DNA from: Elusimicrobiota bacterium
GTDB lineage: Bacteria; Elusimicrobiota; Elusimicrobia; Elusimicrobiales; UBA9959
NCBI GenBank assembly: GCA_026388155.1
Contig: JAPLKI010000017.1
Span: 1-58,388 of the forward strand
Direction: 5' to 3'
Length of the DNA stretch: 58,388 nucleotides
A model generated the notes under the pieces. The model had not been told where the DNA came from, did not search any database, and worked only from the letters and a program-made list of their open reading frames with translations. Shown here in pieces: positions 25,177 through 34,161 of the stretch. The position numbers and the translations under genes were made by a program. Each line of letters begins with the position of its first letter. Position 1 is the first letter of the stretch.

Positions 25177-27291
25177 TTATTTTCCCAAGAGAACCACTAC
25201 CGAACGAGGACCGACAAGGAACTCGGACTGATTTTCGATTTTTTTCTCCCGCCCTGTTTCCGCGACATCTTCCGGCGACGGCATATCCGTGTTTACCGCA
25301 ACGTGCCAGCGCATTCCCTGCGGCAGTTGGGGCAGCCCGAAACCGCGCATCTCCCAATGCATGTTCATCGCGACATATATGAAAGTGTCGCACACGGCGC
25401 CGACTTTCACGCTTTCGCCGTTCAGCAGGAACGCGAGTACCCGGCTTTCAGGGGCCCAGTCGCAGCTCCAGGCCTTTGTTCCGTGCCAGGAGATGTCCGG
25501 GTAGCCGTTGTTTAAGTTGTTGTTCGTAAAATGGTGGCAGGAACGCAGCGCCGGATGCGCGTTTCTGAACGCTATCATCTTTTTACAGTAGTTGAATAGC
25601 CCGGCGTTGTCCTTCAGCAGCCCCCAGTCCAGCCACGATATCCCGTTGTCCTGGCAGTAGGCGTTATTATTGCCGCCCTGCACATTGCCCATCTCGTCGC
25701 CGGAAAGGATCATGGGAGTCCCCCGGCTGACCAGCAGCATGGCCAGAGCGTTCTTTATCTGCTTCACGCGCAGGCTGTTGACCCCGGGGTCCGTTGACGG
25801 GCCTTCCCAGCCGCAGTTCCAGCTGTAGTTGTCGTTGGACCCGTCCGAATTGTTCTCGCCGTTGGCCTCATTATGCTTCCCGTCATAAGAAACCATGTCC
25901 ATCAGTGTAAATCCGTCATGCGCGGTTATGAAATTGATAGAGGCGCGCGTTCCCCTGTTCTGCCACTGATAAAGGTCGGGAGAGCCCTGCAGGCGCTGCG
26001 ACATGGCGCCGGCAAGGCCCGGTTCGCCTTTCAGGAATTTGCGCGCGTCGTCGCGGAATTTGCCGTTCCATTCGGCCCATCGCCCCCATGAAGGGAACGA
26101 ACCCACCTGGTAAAGGCCGCCCGCGTCCCAGGCCTCGGCTATCAGTTTGCATTTGCCGAGTATCGGGTCGAAAGCGAGCGTTTCCAGAAGCGGCGGGCTG
26201 TGCATGGGAGCGCCGTTCTGATCGCGCCCCAGTATGGAGGCGAGGTCGAACCTGAAACCGTCCACATGGTAGTCGGTGGCCCAGTAGCGCAGGCAGTCCA
26301 GTATCATATTGCGCACTATCGGGTTGTTGCAGTTGAGGGTATTGCCGCAGCCGCTGAAATTATAGTAATAGCCGTCGGGCGTCAGGATGTAATATGTTTT
26401 GTTGTCAATGCCCCGGTACGAGATGTAAGGGCCGCGTTCGTTGCCCTCCGCGGTGTGATTGAAAACCACGTCCAGTATAACCTCAAGGCCGTTCTTGTGA
26501 AGGTCCTTGATAAGGGTTTTCAGCTCATCCGCCTGCATACCGAACTTTCCCGTGGCGGCGAAACCGGACTTGGGCGCGAAAAAACCGACGTTGCTGTAGC
26601 CCCAATAGTTCATCAGCCGCTCGCCCGTGGCTTTTGACACGCGCGAATTCTCGAACTCGTCGAACTCGTGTATCGGCATCAGCTCCACGCAATTTACTCC
26701 GAGCTCTTTGAGGTACGGTATTTTTTCCCGTATTCCCGCGAACGTCCCGGGATGTTTTACGCCGGAAGACGGATGCCTGGTAAAACCGCGCACGTGCATT
26801 TCGTAGATAATAAGGTCTTCTATGGGAGTTTCAAGGGGATGATCGTTCTCCCAGTCAAAATCGTCCAGAAGCACGCGGGCGCGGTGCGGGTAGATGTCGC
26901 TCCAGTCCGGGTCCACGCCCCAGACGTCCCTGCCGCCTATGGTTTTCGCGTACGGGTCCATCAGGATCTTTGTCTTGTCAAAGCGGTGCCCCTCATTGGG
27001 CGCGAACGGGCCGTCCATGCGAAAGCCGTACTCGATATCCTCGTAATCCAGATCGAACACGACCATGGTGAATACATTGCCTATCCTGAACTCGTCGGGG
27101 AACGGGATGGAGGCAAAGGGCCGGGCCCCGTGTTTTTTGAAAAGGACCAGCTCGCAGGAGCGGGCTTGGCTGGAATAGACGGAAAAATTCACCCCTCCGG
27201 GCACTATCGTCGCCCCGAAAGGCAGCGGTTTGCCTACCCGCACTTCGAAGCCATTAACGGTGTGTGTCGGATGTGTATCGATGCGCAGCAT
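25177..27291 (-). CDS. glgX: Glycogen debranching enzyme, GlgX-type GH13
   Basis: ATG 27291 lies four bases after the stop of the upstream STAS gene and gives 704 residues. An N-terminal CBM48 module (PLPFGATIVPGGVNFSVYS) is followed by the GH13 barrel: DVVFNHTAEG (region II), GFRFDLASILG (nucleophile Asp), LIAEAWDAGG (acid Glu) and ITAHDGFTLMDMVSY (transition-state Asp). These are GlgX/isoamylase signatures; the enzyme removes alpha-1,6 branches from limit dextrins. It is sandwiched between two STAS genes, suggesting it belongs to the partner-switching regulon. Confidence 0.93.
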   Translation of the reverse strand: MLRIDTHPTHTVNGFEVRVGKPLPFGATIVPGGVNFSVYSSQARSCELVLFKKHGARPFASIPFPDEFRIGNVFTMVVFDLDYEDIEYGFRMDGPFAPNEGHRFDKTKILMDPYAKTIGGRDVWGVDPDWSDIYPHRARVLLDDFDWENDHPLETPIEDLIIYEMHVRGFTRHPSSGVKHPGTFAGIREKIPYLKELGVNCVELMPIHEFDEFENSRVSKATGERLMNYWGYSNVGFFAPKSGFAATGKFGMQADELKTLIKDLHKNGLEVILDVVFNHTAEGNERGPYISYRGIDNKTYYILTPDGYYYNFSGCGNTLNCNNPIVRNMILDCLRYWATDYHVDGFRFDLASILGRDQNGAPMHSPPLLETLAFDPILGKCKLIAEAWDAGGLYQVGSFPSWGRWAEWNGKFRDDARKFLKGEPGLAGAMSQRLQGSPDLYQWQNRGTRASINFITAHDGFTLMDMVSYDGKHNEANGENNSDGSNDNYSWNCGWEGPSTDPGVNSLRVKQIKNALAMLLVSRGTPMILSGDEMGNVQGGNNNAYCQDNGISWLDWGLLKDNAGLFNYCKKMIAFRNAHPALRSCHHFTNNNLNNGYPDISWHGTKAWSCDWAPESRVLAFLLNGESVKVGAVCDTFIYVAMNMHWEMRGFGLPQLPQGMRWHVAVNTDMPSPEDVAETGREKKIENQSEFLVGPRSVVVLLGK

Positions 27292-27295
27292 ATGT

Positions 27296-27640
27296 TTAAC
27301 GGTGTACGTTCTTGACCGAGGCCACAGCTTCCGCCACCGTATCAAAGATGGAGAAAAAACTGCTGAAGCCGGTCATATCCATTACGTCTTTTATCTCGGC
27401 GGAGAGCCCCGCGAAGGCCCAGCACCCGTTTTTGGCGGGCAGCTGTTTCGCTATCATCAGCAGCACCCGCAGCCCCGCGCTGGATATATATACGCACTTT
27501 TCAAAGTCGAGCACCAGACAGCAGCCGGAAGCGATGTTAGGCAGGATCTGTTCCTGCGCCTGCGGGGCCGTAGCGCCGTCAAGGCTCCCGGAAATGCTGA
27601 TTACGTTGACTTCATCGTGTATCGCGGTCTTTATTTCCAT
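27296..27640 (-). CDS. STAS-domain anti-sigma factor antagonist (second copy)
   Basis: A 114-residue STAS domain with ISISGSLDGATAPQAQ at the start and the phospho-acceptor motif CVYISSAGLRVLL. It resembles the 24809 STAS protein but is clearly diverged in the C-terminal helix (MTGFSSFFSIFDTVAEA). It lies 17 bp downstream of the AGE-like gene and four bases before glgX. Confidence 0.9.
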   Translation of the reverse strand: MEIKTAIHDEVNVISISGSLDGATAPQAQEQILPNIASGCCLVLDFEKCVYISSAGLRVLLMIAKQLPAKNGCWAFAGLSAEIKDVMDMTGFSSFFSIFDTVAEAVASVKNVHR

Positions 27641-27657
27641 ATTTTTGATATCCTCGC

Positions 27658-29475
27658 TCAGGCCGCAGGCTCGAGCCGCACTTTTATCTTGGGCCGGGAC
27701 GTAAGGTTAGGCAGCTCCACGATCAGTTTCTCGGCGTCGAACTTGGTCCACGGATTGCCGTCTATCCAGACAGCCGAGATGCGCACGCTGCCCTGCGGCA
27801 GGATGTCGGGCTGGACCCGCAGCACATCATTGCCAAACCCGCCGACCATAGGTTTGAAATACAGATCAAGCGGCTGTTTGGTGTTGAGAAAGTTAGTATA
27901 CACCTGCGAAAGATAACAAAGCTCTATGGAATGATAGCCGCTCATCGAATGGCTGCCTTTAAGACGCTCATTTCCCATCAGGTAGGGCAGGCCGTTATTT
28001 AAGACGTTGAAGTACACGGAGCCGTCGTCATGGTCAAGATAGAACGAATTATAGAACGAGGCCGATTCCCTGCCGTATTTGAGATATTCCTTGTCTTTCA
28101 GCACTCCGTACAATATCTGATACGCAAGAATCCCCTGTTCCTGCTGCCACCAGGCTTTCCGGTCGTGCCAGGAAAAGCGATGGGCTTCTTCCCCCTGTTT
28201 GAGGGTGCGTTCCATGACGTCGTACCAGCCGCCGCGCTGCTTATCCATGCCGACCTTCGGCATCACCTCGGCTATCTTTTTTGCCAGCTCAACGTAGCGG
28301 TTGTCCGGTTTCAGGCTGTTAATGCGCATCAGGTTCCAGGCTATCTTCAGATTATGGCCTATTACCGCCTGGTTCTGCTGCCACCGCCAGGTCAGGTCGT
28401 GGCTCCAGTCCTCAAAAAAGCGCTCATTGACGAACGGGCTGTTCTCATAATCCGGAAAATGATTTACGATGCAGTCCGCGGTATAAGCCAGAAAATCTTT
28501 GTATTTCGGGTCGCCGGTGGCAAGGTAGAGGTTGATAAGGTACGCGGGCGCGTGGTCGCCGACCGAGTTCCAGTTCTTGCGGGCCTTGTTGAGGCCAAGA
28601 CTGTCGCTGCGGGGGTCAAGAGTAATGGGGTCAAGGTGCGAGAAATACCCCTCTCCCTTTTTGTCTATAAAAAAACGGTCGAACAGGTCGATCGTCATCT
28701 TAATATCCTTCATGATGGAAGGATCGCCGTTTATCCGGTATGTCTGCGTGGGGCCCGCAAGCGCGTAGATCTGCTCGTACATGGGGATGGCGTCCCAGTC
28801 GTCGCCGAACTCAGAGGCGAATATCTTATGCTCCTGCTCGCCTTTCACGTCGATGCCGTGGTACCAGTAGACGATGTTTTCGTCATAATCGTAGAACCGC
28901 ATGTGGTCGCGCAGGTATTGTGTGCCTTTTTCCGCGGCCTCAAGGAACCGGTCCTCTCCGGTCAGGAGGAAAGTGGAGGCGAAACCGTACACCAGGCGCG
29001 AGATGGTGTCCGTTTCCTGGCGGAAATCGCCTTTACGGTTGCCGCCGAGGCTCAGGAACGTGCGGTAATTGCGGTAATCTATCTCTTTGCCCAGGAACTG
29101 CGCCCTGATAAAAAAATCCGCTATGCTGCGCGCCTGTTTTATCCACCAGTCCGGCTCTTCGAACCTGAACTTTCCGAGCTTGCGCCCGGGGAAATCCAGC
29201 GTCTTAGCTTCGAAAACGTGGCTCCCTTTTTCCGGATAGAAAACCCCGTAGGCGAACATGTACTGCCCCGGAACCAGCAGTTCCGCAAGCTGCCCTGTGC
29301 AGTCGAAATACGGCTCTTCCAGGTTGCGTAGCCCGCGGGCGAAAGTGTTATTGGTCAGTTTTACCTGGAACTCGCGGCCGTCCGTGGTTTTCAGCCCGAA
29401 AATTTTTTTATCTTTGTCAAAATTGGTCACATAACCGGCGATAAGGTCCGAAAACTCGAATTGCATAAGCTCCAT
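27658..29475 (-). CDS. AGE-like (alpha/alpha)6-barrel protein
   Basis: ATG 29475 is chosen because AAGGAGG lies five bases upstream. 605 residues: a small N-terminal beta domain (about 1-100, with GYVTNFDKDKKIFGLKT), a long alpha-helical body (about 110-500) with repeated helix-loop patterns such as GFASTFLLTGEDRFLEAA, AYLINLYLATGDPKYKDFL and GVLKDKEYLKYG, and a C-terminal beta portion. The helical toroid is that of N-acylglucosamine 2-epimerases, cellobiose epimerases and related uronyl hydrolases. Which sugar it acts on cannot be read from sequence. Its position before a STAS protein and GlgX points to carbohydrate storage or turnover. Confidence 0.65.
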   Translation of the reverse strand: MELMQFEFSDLIAGYVTNFDKDKKIFGLKTTDGREFQVKLTNNTFARGLRNLEEPYFDCTGQLAELLVPGQYMFAYGVFYPEKGSHVFEAKTLDFPGRKLGKFRFEEPDWWIKQARSIADFFIRAQFLGKEIDYRNYRTFLSLGGNRKGDFRQETDTISRLVYGFASTFLLTGEDRFLEAAEKGTQYLRDHMRFYDYDENIVYWYHGIDVKGEQEHKIFASEFGDDWDAIPMYEQIYALAGPTQTYRINGDPSIMKDIKMTIDLFDRFFIDKKGEGYFSHLDPITLDPRSDSLGLNKARKNWNSVGDHAPAYLINLYLATGDPKYKDFLAYTADCIVNHFPDYENSPFVNERFFEDWSHDLTWRWQQNQAVIGHNLKIAWNLMRINSLKPDNRYVELAKKIAEVMPKVGMDKQRGGWYDVMERTLKQGEEAHRFSWHDRKAWWQQEQGILAYQILYGVLKDKEYLKYGRESASFYNSFYLDHDDGSVYFNVLNNGLPYLMGNERLKGSHSMSGYHSIELCYLSQVYTNFLNTKQPLDLYFKPMVGGFGNDVLRVQPDILPQGSVRISAVWIDGNPWTKFDAEKLIVELPNLTSRPKIKVRLEPAA

Positions 29476-29759
29476 AGATTCCTCCTTAATCCGTTTTACC
29501 CGGAACGGCACGTTAATTTATAGCAGAATTGTCAGGTATACGGCAAGTTATTATTTTAAGCCCTTGAAAAAGAAACAATTCCGGCCCGGCCGCGATGTTT
29601 TTCGCTTTTCTACCCCATGCCGTATTTGCTTAAATAGAAACCGGGGACTTTAAAATTGAAGCACGGGAACTTAAAGATCCACGCGAAAGCATCCTGCCGG
29701 GCCGATCTTCATCCGCGAAGGTTTCAGAAAGGCCGGAGCTTTCAGAAGGACGGACTGAT

Positions 29760-30482
29760 ATGAATTCGCTGATCAATCTTGGACTTTCATTACCTGAGCC
29801 ACGCATGAAACACATTATTTCCATACTGCTGCTTTTTTTCGTTTTCCCGCTCATCCCGCTTTCCCATGCCGCGGCCGCGCAGAAAAAAGAACTCAGGGCC
29901 GGCGCCGGGAAAAGTTCCCCGGCCGAGAGCCTGGCCAGAAACGCGATAAGCATTGAAGACATGACGGAAACGGACAAGCGGATACTGGCATTGGCGAAAG
30001 CGGCCGCCGGCGAATGCGCCAGGGCTCTTGAAAACGCGGTTAAATCAGGCCAAAAAAACGAAGAAGAGATCTTCAGCACGCTTTATTTTCCCCTGCTGCC
30101 CGTTACATCTCCCCCGGCCTTTTCAACATTTTACGACGATTATACGGACAAGGTCATAACCCCGATAGAGGATTCGTATCTGGCCAAAGACAAGGCAATA
30201 CTTGCCGTTGTGCTGTTGGACATAAACGGATATCTTCCTTCTCATAATTCAAAATATTCGCGTCCCCTGACCGGCAACCCGGAAATTGACTTGAAAAACC
30301 ACAGGACAAAACGCATTTTCAACGATGTAACCGGCTACCAAGCCGCCATAAATACCCGGGAGTTCCTTTTACAGATCTACCGCAGGGACACAGGGGAAAT
30401 CACCGCCGACATTTCGGTCCCCGTTTTCGTGCTGAACCGCCACTGGGGAGCTTTGAGGATCCTATACGGGAGAGGAGAGTAA
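29760..30482 (+). CDS. Secreted stand-alone sensor domain protein
   Basis: 240 residues. ATG 29760 has AAGGACGG upstream; an internal ATG at 29805 would place the signal peptide (KHIISILLLFFVFPLIPLSH) at the very N-terminus. The mature part contains LLDINGYLPSHNSKYSRPLTG, RTKRIFNDVTGY, LLQIYRRDTGEI and LNRHWGALR. These closely parallel the extracytoplasmic sensor of the SpoIIE protein encoded two bases downstream (DINGYVPAHNSIYNRPLTG and so on). It has no effector domain or second membrane segment. It is probably a periplasmic partner or decoy of that sensor. Confidence 0.75.
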   Translation: MNSLINLGLSLPEPRMKHIISILLLFFVFPLIPLSHAAAAQKKELRAGAGKSSPAESLARNAISIEDMTETDKRILALAKAAAGECARALENAVKSGQKNEEEIFSTLYFPLLPVTSPPAFSTFYDDYTDKVITPIEDSYLAKDKAILAVVLLDINGYLPSHNSKYSRPLTGNPEIDLKNHRTKRIFNDVTGYQAAINTREFLLQIYRRDTGEITADISVPVFVLNRHWGALRILYGRGE

Positions 30483-30483
30483 A

Positions 30484-32202
30484 ATGTTCAGGAAACTTTC
30501 CACAAAAATATCCCTGGCCCTGATCGCCATAATGTCGCTCCTGATGGCGCTATTTACCGTTGGCCTTATCAGAAACCGCACGAAGGAAATGGACCGGCTT
30601 ATACTGGAAAAGGGGATCACGGCGGCCACCGTAGGAGCCAGATTTACCGGCAACACGCTGGACAATATGATCGACAACGGAATTTTTTCAATAAACGAGG
30701 TTTTTGACCGGGAACTGGTCCCTATTAAGCTTCCTTCCGCTATAACCCGGAAGTACCTCGCCGCCGGCATTGAGCCGAAAAGCCTTTCCTCCGTGCAGAA
30801 ATACCACTATGCAACCGGAATGGACTCCTATCTGGACAATCTGGTTTTGCCGGTAGAAGACGAATTCCTCAGGGATCCGCAGTTCACTTATGCGGTCATG
30901 GTCGACATAAACGGCTATGTTCCCGCTCATAACTCGATCTACAACAGGCCGCTGACGGGGGATTTCGCCTTCGATCTTCTGCACAACAGGACCAAGCGTA
31001 TTTTCAACGACGAAGTGGGAATAAAAAGCGCCTCCCATGCGGAGAACAATTATTTTCTCCAGATATACAAGAGGGATACCGGCGAACTTATGTGGGATGT
31101 TACCTTCCCGGTTTTAGTGAAAGGCCGGCATTGGGGAGCTTTCCGGGTCGGCTTTTCCATGGAAAAGGCTGAAAAGGCGACTGCAAGCCTGCGCAACAAG
31201 CTCATCCTGATAATGGGCTTTCTGCTCCTGATCATGGTGATAGTGATCGACAGGGTTACGGCCGCCATGATGAAGCCGCTCCTGGCCCTTCACGACGGGG
31301 TGGAGAAAGTGGCGAAAGGCGACCTCTCATTCCACCAGGCGGAAGCCTCAGGCGACGAAGTCGGGGACCTGGCGAGAGCTTTCAACAAGATGACGGACGA
31401 CCTGAAAGTGTACATCAAAAACCTCCAGGAAACGACCGCCGCCAAAGAAAGGATAGAAAGCGAGCTTTCAATAGCGAAGGGGATACAGGCCGGCATGCTC
31501 CCGCGCCTTTTCCCCCCGTTCCCGGAAAGAAAAGAATTCGACCTGCATGCCTCAATGGAACCAGCCAAGGAAGTGGGCGGGGATTTTTTTGATTTTTTCT
31601 TCGTCACGGAAAACAAGCTCTGCATCATCATCGCGGACGTATCGGGCAAGGGCGTGCCCGCCGCGCTGTACATGGTGATAACCAAGACCCTGCTTAAAAC
31701 CGAAGGCCTCAGGGGCCTCCCCCCGTGCAAGATCCTGGCCGCCGTCAACGCCATCCTTTTCCCCGACAACGACGCCTGCATGTTCGCCACGGTATTCTGC
31801 GCCGTTCTGGATACGGAAACCGGCGAAATGGAATTCGCGAACGCCGGGCACAACCCGCCGCTGCTCTGCGCGGGCCCCGGCCGGTTTGAATTCCTCACAA
31901 TGGAAAGCGGGATGGTCCTCGGGGTGGCTGAAAGTTTCCCGTACAATTCCGGCAAAATCCGGCTGTCGGAGGGAGACACCATGTTTTTATATACGGACGG
32001 CGTGACCGAGGCGATGAACCCTGAAAACGCGCTGTTCTCCGAGAAAAAACTGCAGGCGGTCCTTAACACGCTTAAAAACGAAAGCGCGGAGAACATACTG
32101 CGCAGGATACGGGTGGAAATAGCGGCCTTTGCCGCCGGCACCCCCCAGTCCGACGACATCACAATGATAGTCCTTAAATACCGCGGCCCTAAAAAGTCCT
32201 GA
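30484..32202 (+). CDS. Membrane SpoIIE/RsbU-type PP2C phosphatase with HAMP and extracytoplasmic sensor
   Basis: 572 residues. First membrane helix about 8-30, sensor about 31-235 (NRTKRIFNDEVGI, YKRDTGELMWDV), second helix about 240-262 (IMGFLLLIMVIVIDR), HAMP about 263-315 (GDEVGDLARAFNKMTDDL), a short coiled coil, then a PPM/SpoIIE phosphatase with VGGDFFDFF, IADVSGKGVPAALYM, NAGHNPPLL, LYTDGVTEAMNPE and SDDITMIVL. It should dephosphorylate STAS antagonists in response to an external cue. The STAS proteins at 24809 and 27296 are likely substrates. A strong hairpin follows the stop. Confidence 0.93.
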   Translation: MFRKLSTKISLALIAIMSLLMALFTVGLIRNRTKEMDRLILEKGITAATVGARFTGNTLDNMIDNGIFSINEVFDRELVPIKLPSAITRKYLAAGIEPKSLSSVQKYHYATGMDSYLDNLVLPVEDEFLRDPQFTYAVMVDINGYVPAHNSIYNRPLTGDFAFDLLHNRTKRIFNDEVGIKSASHAENNYFLQIYKRDTGELMWDVTFPVLVKGRHWGAFRVGFSMEKAEKATASLRNKLILIMGFLLLIMVIVIDRVTAAMMKPLLALHDGVEKVAKGDLSFHQAEASGDEVGDLARAFNKMTDDLKVYIKNLQETTAAKERIESELSIAKGIQAGMLPRLFPPFPERKEFDLHASMEPAKEVGGDFFDFFFVTENKLCIIIADVSGKGVPAALYMVITKTLLKTEGLRGLPPCKILAAVNAILFPDNDACMFATVFCAVLDTETGEMEFANAGHNPPLLCAGPGRFEFLTMESGMVLGVAESFPYNSGKIRLSEGDTMFLYTDGVTEAMNPENALFSEKKLQAVLNTLKNESAENILRRIRVEIAAFAAGTPQSDDITMIVLKYRGPKKS

Positions 32203-32210
32203 ACGGAAAA

Positions 32211-32243
32211 CCCGCGCCGCGATTTAACAAACCGCGGCGCGGG
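32211..32243. terminator. Bidirectional hairpin between convergent phosphatase genes
   Basis: CCCGCGCCGCG and CGCGGCGCGGG form an 11-bp perfect stem with an 11-nt loop. It starts nine bases after the stop of the plus-strand phosphatase and lies 50 bp from the stop of the minus-strand one. No long T-run follows on either side. Confidence 0.65.
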
Positions 32244-32293
32244 CGTTTGAAAGCCGCCCGGATCCCCGCCATTCTTTAATTTTGATTTTTATT

Positions 32294-33451
32294 TCAAGCC
32301 CCGCCCCTGAATTTAAGGGCCAGCATGGTTATATCGTCCGATTGGGGCTCATTGCCGGCATAAAGCTTGATCTCGGCGCGCAGAGCGTTAATAAGAGCCG
32401 TAACATCCCTGTCCTGCAGCCCCGTCAGAACCTGTTGAAGCCGTTTTTCCGAAAATAGCTGTTTTTGCGGGTTCATCGCCTCGGTCACGCCGTCGGTATA
32501 CATGAACAGCGTGTCGCCCGGGTCAAGCCGCGTCTTTTGAACGGTGAATTGCGAGTCCGGCATGGGGCCCAGCACAAAGCCGTGGTCCATCTTGAGAAAC
32601 TCATTTGGAAGGCTTTTGCGGCAGAGTACCGGCGGGTTATGCCCGGCGTTCGCGAATTCCACTTCGCCGGTTTCCGTATCCAGGACGCCGCAGAAAATAG
32701 TGGCGAACATGGCTGAATCATTGTCGAGAGCGATGATCTTATTGACCTTGCACAGCACTTCATGCGGCGCCAGGTGCTGCAGCGCTTCGTTCTTCATCAG
32801 GGTTTTAGTGATCATCATGAACAGGGCCGCCGGCACCCCTTTGCCGGAAACGTCGCCTATAAGGAAAAAGAGCTTGTTCTCCGCGGTCAGGAAAAAATCA
32901 AAAAAATCCCCGCCCACTTCTTTCGCCGGCACCATCACGGCGAAAAGCTCGAACTCCTTCTTATGAGGGAACGGCGGGAAGATGTGCGGCAGCATGCTCG
33001 ACTGTATCTCACGCGCGATATTCAGCTCGCTCTCAATGCGCTCTTTGGCGGCGGTCGTTTCTTTGAGGTCGCTGATATATTTTTTCAGCGATGTTTTCAT
33101 GTAACGGAACGCCGCCGCCAGCTGCCCCACTTCATCCTCGGAGGTTACCGCCGGCAGTTCCGCGTCCAGGTTCCCGGCGCCGATAGCTTTCGCCGCATGC
33201 GCCATACCGTGCAAAGGTCCGGTGATGGAACGCGCAATAATGAAAATAACTAAGACCAGCAGCGCCATGCCGGCAAACCCGACAGCGGCCACAACATGGT
33301 TCAGCCGCGTTATGTCTTCCATAAACTCGTCTTCGGGAAATATCACGCCCAGCGACCAGCCGGTGGACGGCACAGGTTCAAAGCACATCCAGCTTGCTTT
33401 ATGCCTCGCAAGCGACGTAAACCGCACAAAGCCGGATTCGCCGCGTATCAT
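32294..33451 (-). CDS. SpoIIE-type PP2C phosphatase with HAMP; C-terminal part of a split sensor phosphatase
   Basis: 385 residues beginning in the middle of what looks like a dCache sensor (IRGESGFVRFTSLARHKASW, then STGWSLGVIFPEDEF). A membrane helix (VGFAGMALLVLVIFII), HAMP (EDEVGQLAAAFRYMK) and SpoIIE phosphatase (VGGDFFDFF, IGDVSGKGVPAALFM, YTDGVTEAMNP, SDDITMLAL) follow. The first part of the sensor is encoded by the next gene upstream, overlapping by ATGA. Either the gene has suffered a frameshift plus small deletion, or the halves are made as two coupled polypeptides. The phosphatase domain has all metal-binding aspartates and looks functional. Confidence 0.85.
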   Translation of the reverse strand: MIRGESGFVRFTSLARHKASWMCFEPVPSTGWSLGVIFPEDEFMEDITRLNHVVAAVGFAGMALLVLVIFIIARSITGPLHGMAHAAKAIGAGNLDAELPAVTSEDEVGQLAAAFRYMKTSLKKYISDLKETTAAKERIESELNIAREIQSSMLPHIFPPFPHKKEFELFAVMVPAKEVGGDFFDFFLTAENKLFFLIGDVSGKGVPAALFMMITKTLMKNEALQHLAPHEVLCKVNKIIALDNDSAMFATIFCGVLDTETGEVEFANAGHNPPVLCRKSLPNEFLKMDHGFVLGPMPDSQFTVQKTRLDPGDTLFMYTDGVTEAMNPQKQLFSEKRLQQVLTGLQDRDVTALINALRAEIKLYAGNEPQSDDITMLALKFRGGA

Positions 33452-34161
33452 CTTCCTGCCTGTTTCCCGGAGATGAGGTCTTTCACGGGATGGGTTATGA
33501 TAGTGCCGTTCCGGGAAATAAGGAAAGCGTCACCGGTCTTCAGCACCTTTATGGACGAGACCACTTTCTCCAGCCATGCCAGGGAAATGTCCGCGGTAAC
33601 TATGCCTTTAATTTGTCTTTTCCCCGCGGACCGCCCGTAGAACGGCGCGGAATAGGTAACCTCAAGTATTTTCGCCTTGGCGTCGATGTAAGGCTCGCTC
33701 CATACGGAAGCCTCCAGTTCCATGGGCACCTGGTAGACGTCTTCAAGGAAGTAATTGGGGTAGTCGGAGTATTGCAGTTTCCCGTCCGACTCATAATAAT
33801 ACGGGGCATAGTAGCGCAGGTCTTTTTGAAAAGCGTAGGGGGCGAATATTACCGCTCCTCCTACGATCTCCCTGCTCTCTGTCACCTCAGTGCGGAGCAT
33901 GGTAAGCATCCGCTGCCGGTCAATGGTCCCGCTTTCCAGGAAACGGGCCAGGCCATTGGGGATCTTCTGCACTGAAAGCGCGACGGCGTCTATTTTGTTA
34001 ACGGTCCGCAGCGTGAGGTTCCGCGCATTCTCTTCCACGCTTTTCAATATCATCTTTCTGGAAAACCGGTAATTGACCGTGAAGATCACCAGCAGTATCA
34101 GCGAGCAGCTTCCCGAAAGGAAGAGAATAAGCTTGAAGGCCAGGCTTTTGTATTTTATCAT
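33448..34161 (-). CDS. Membrane-anchored dCache sensor, N-terminal part of a split phosphatase
   Basis: 237 residues: an N-terminal membrane helix (LILFLSGSCSLILLVIFTV), then an extracytoplasmic domain with GGAVIFAPYAF, YAPYYYESDGKLQYSDY, WSEPYIDA, VTYSAPFY, GIVTADISLAWLEKVV and a terminal FLISRNGTIITHPVKDL. This is the order of a double-Cache sensor whose last strands are missing and are found at the start of the overlapping downstream gene. No second membrane helix or effector is present, so alone it would be a truncated receptor. Its start overlaps the binding-protein gene by four bases. Confidence 0.8.
   Translation of the reverse strand: MIKYKSLAFKLILFLSGSCSLILLVIFTVNYRFSRKMILKSVEENARNLTLRTVNKIDAVALSVQKIPNGLARFLESGTIDRQRMLTMLRTEVTESREIVGGAVIFAPYAFQKDLRYYAPYYYESDGKLQYSDYPNYFLEDVYQVPMELEASVWSEPYIDAKAKILEVTYSAPFYGRSAGKRQIKGIVTADISLAWLEKVVSSIKVLKTGDAFLISRNGTIITHPVKDLISGKQAGR

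Noticed and set aside
28030-29331. 433-codon plus-strand frame opposite the AGE-like gene
   Set aside because: Antisense shadow; no ribosome site and no protein motif, while the minus strand has a well-supported gene.
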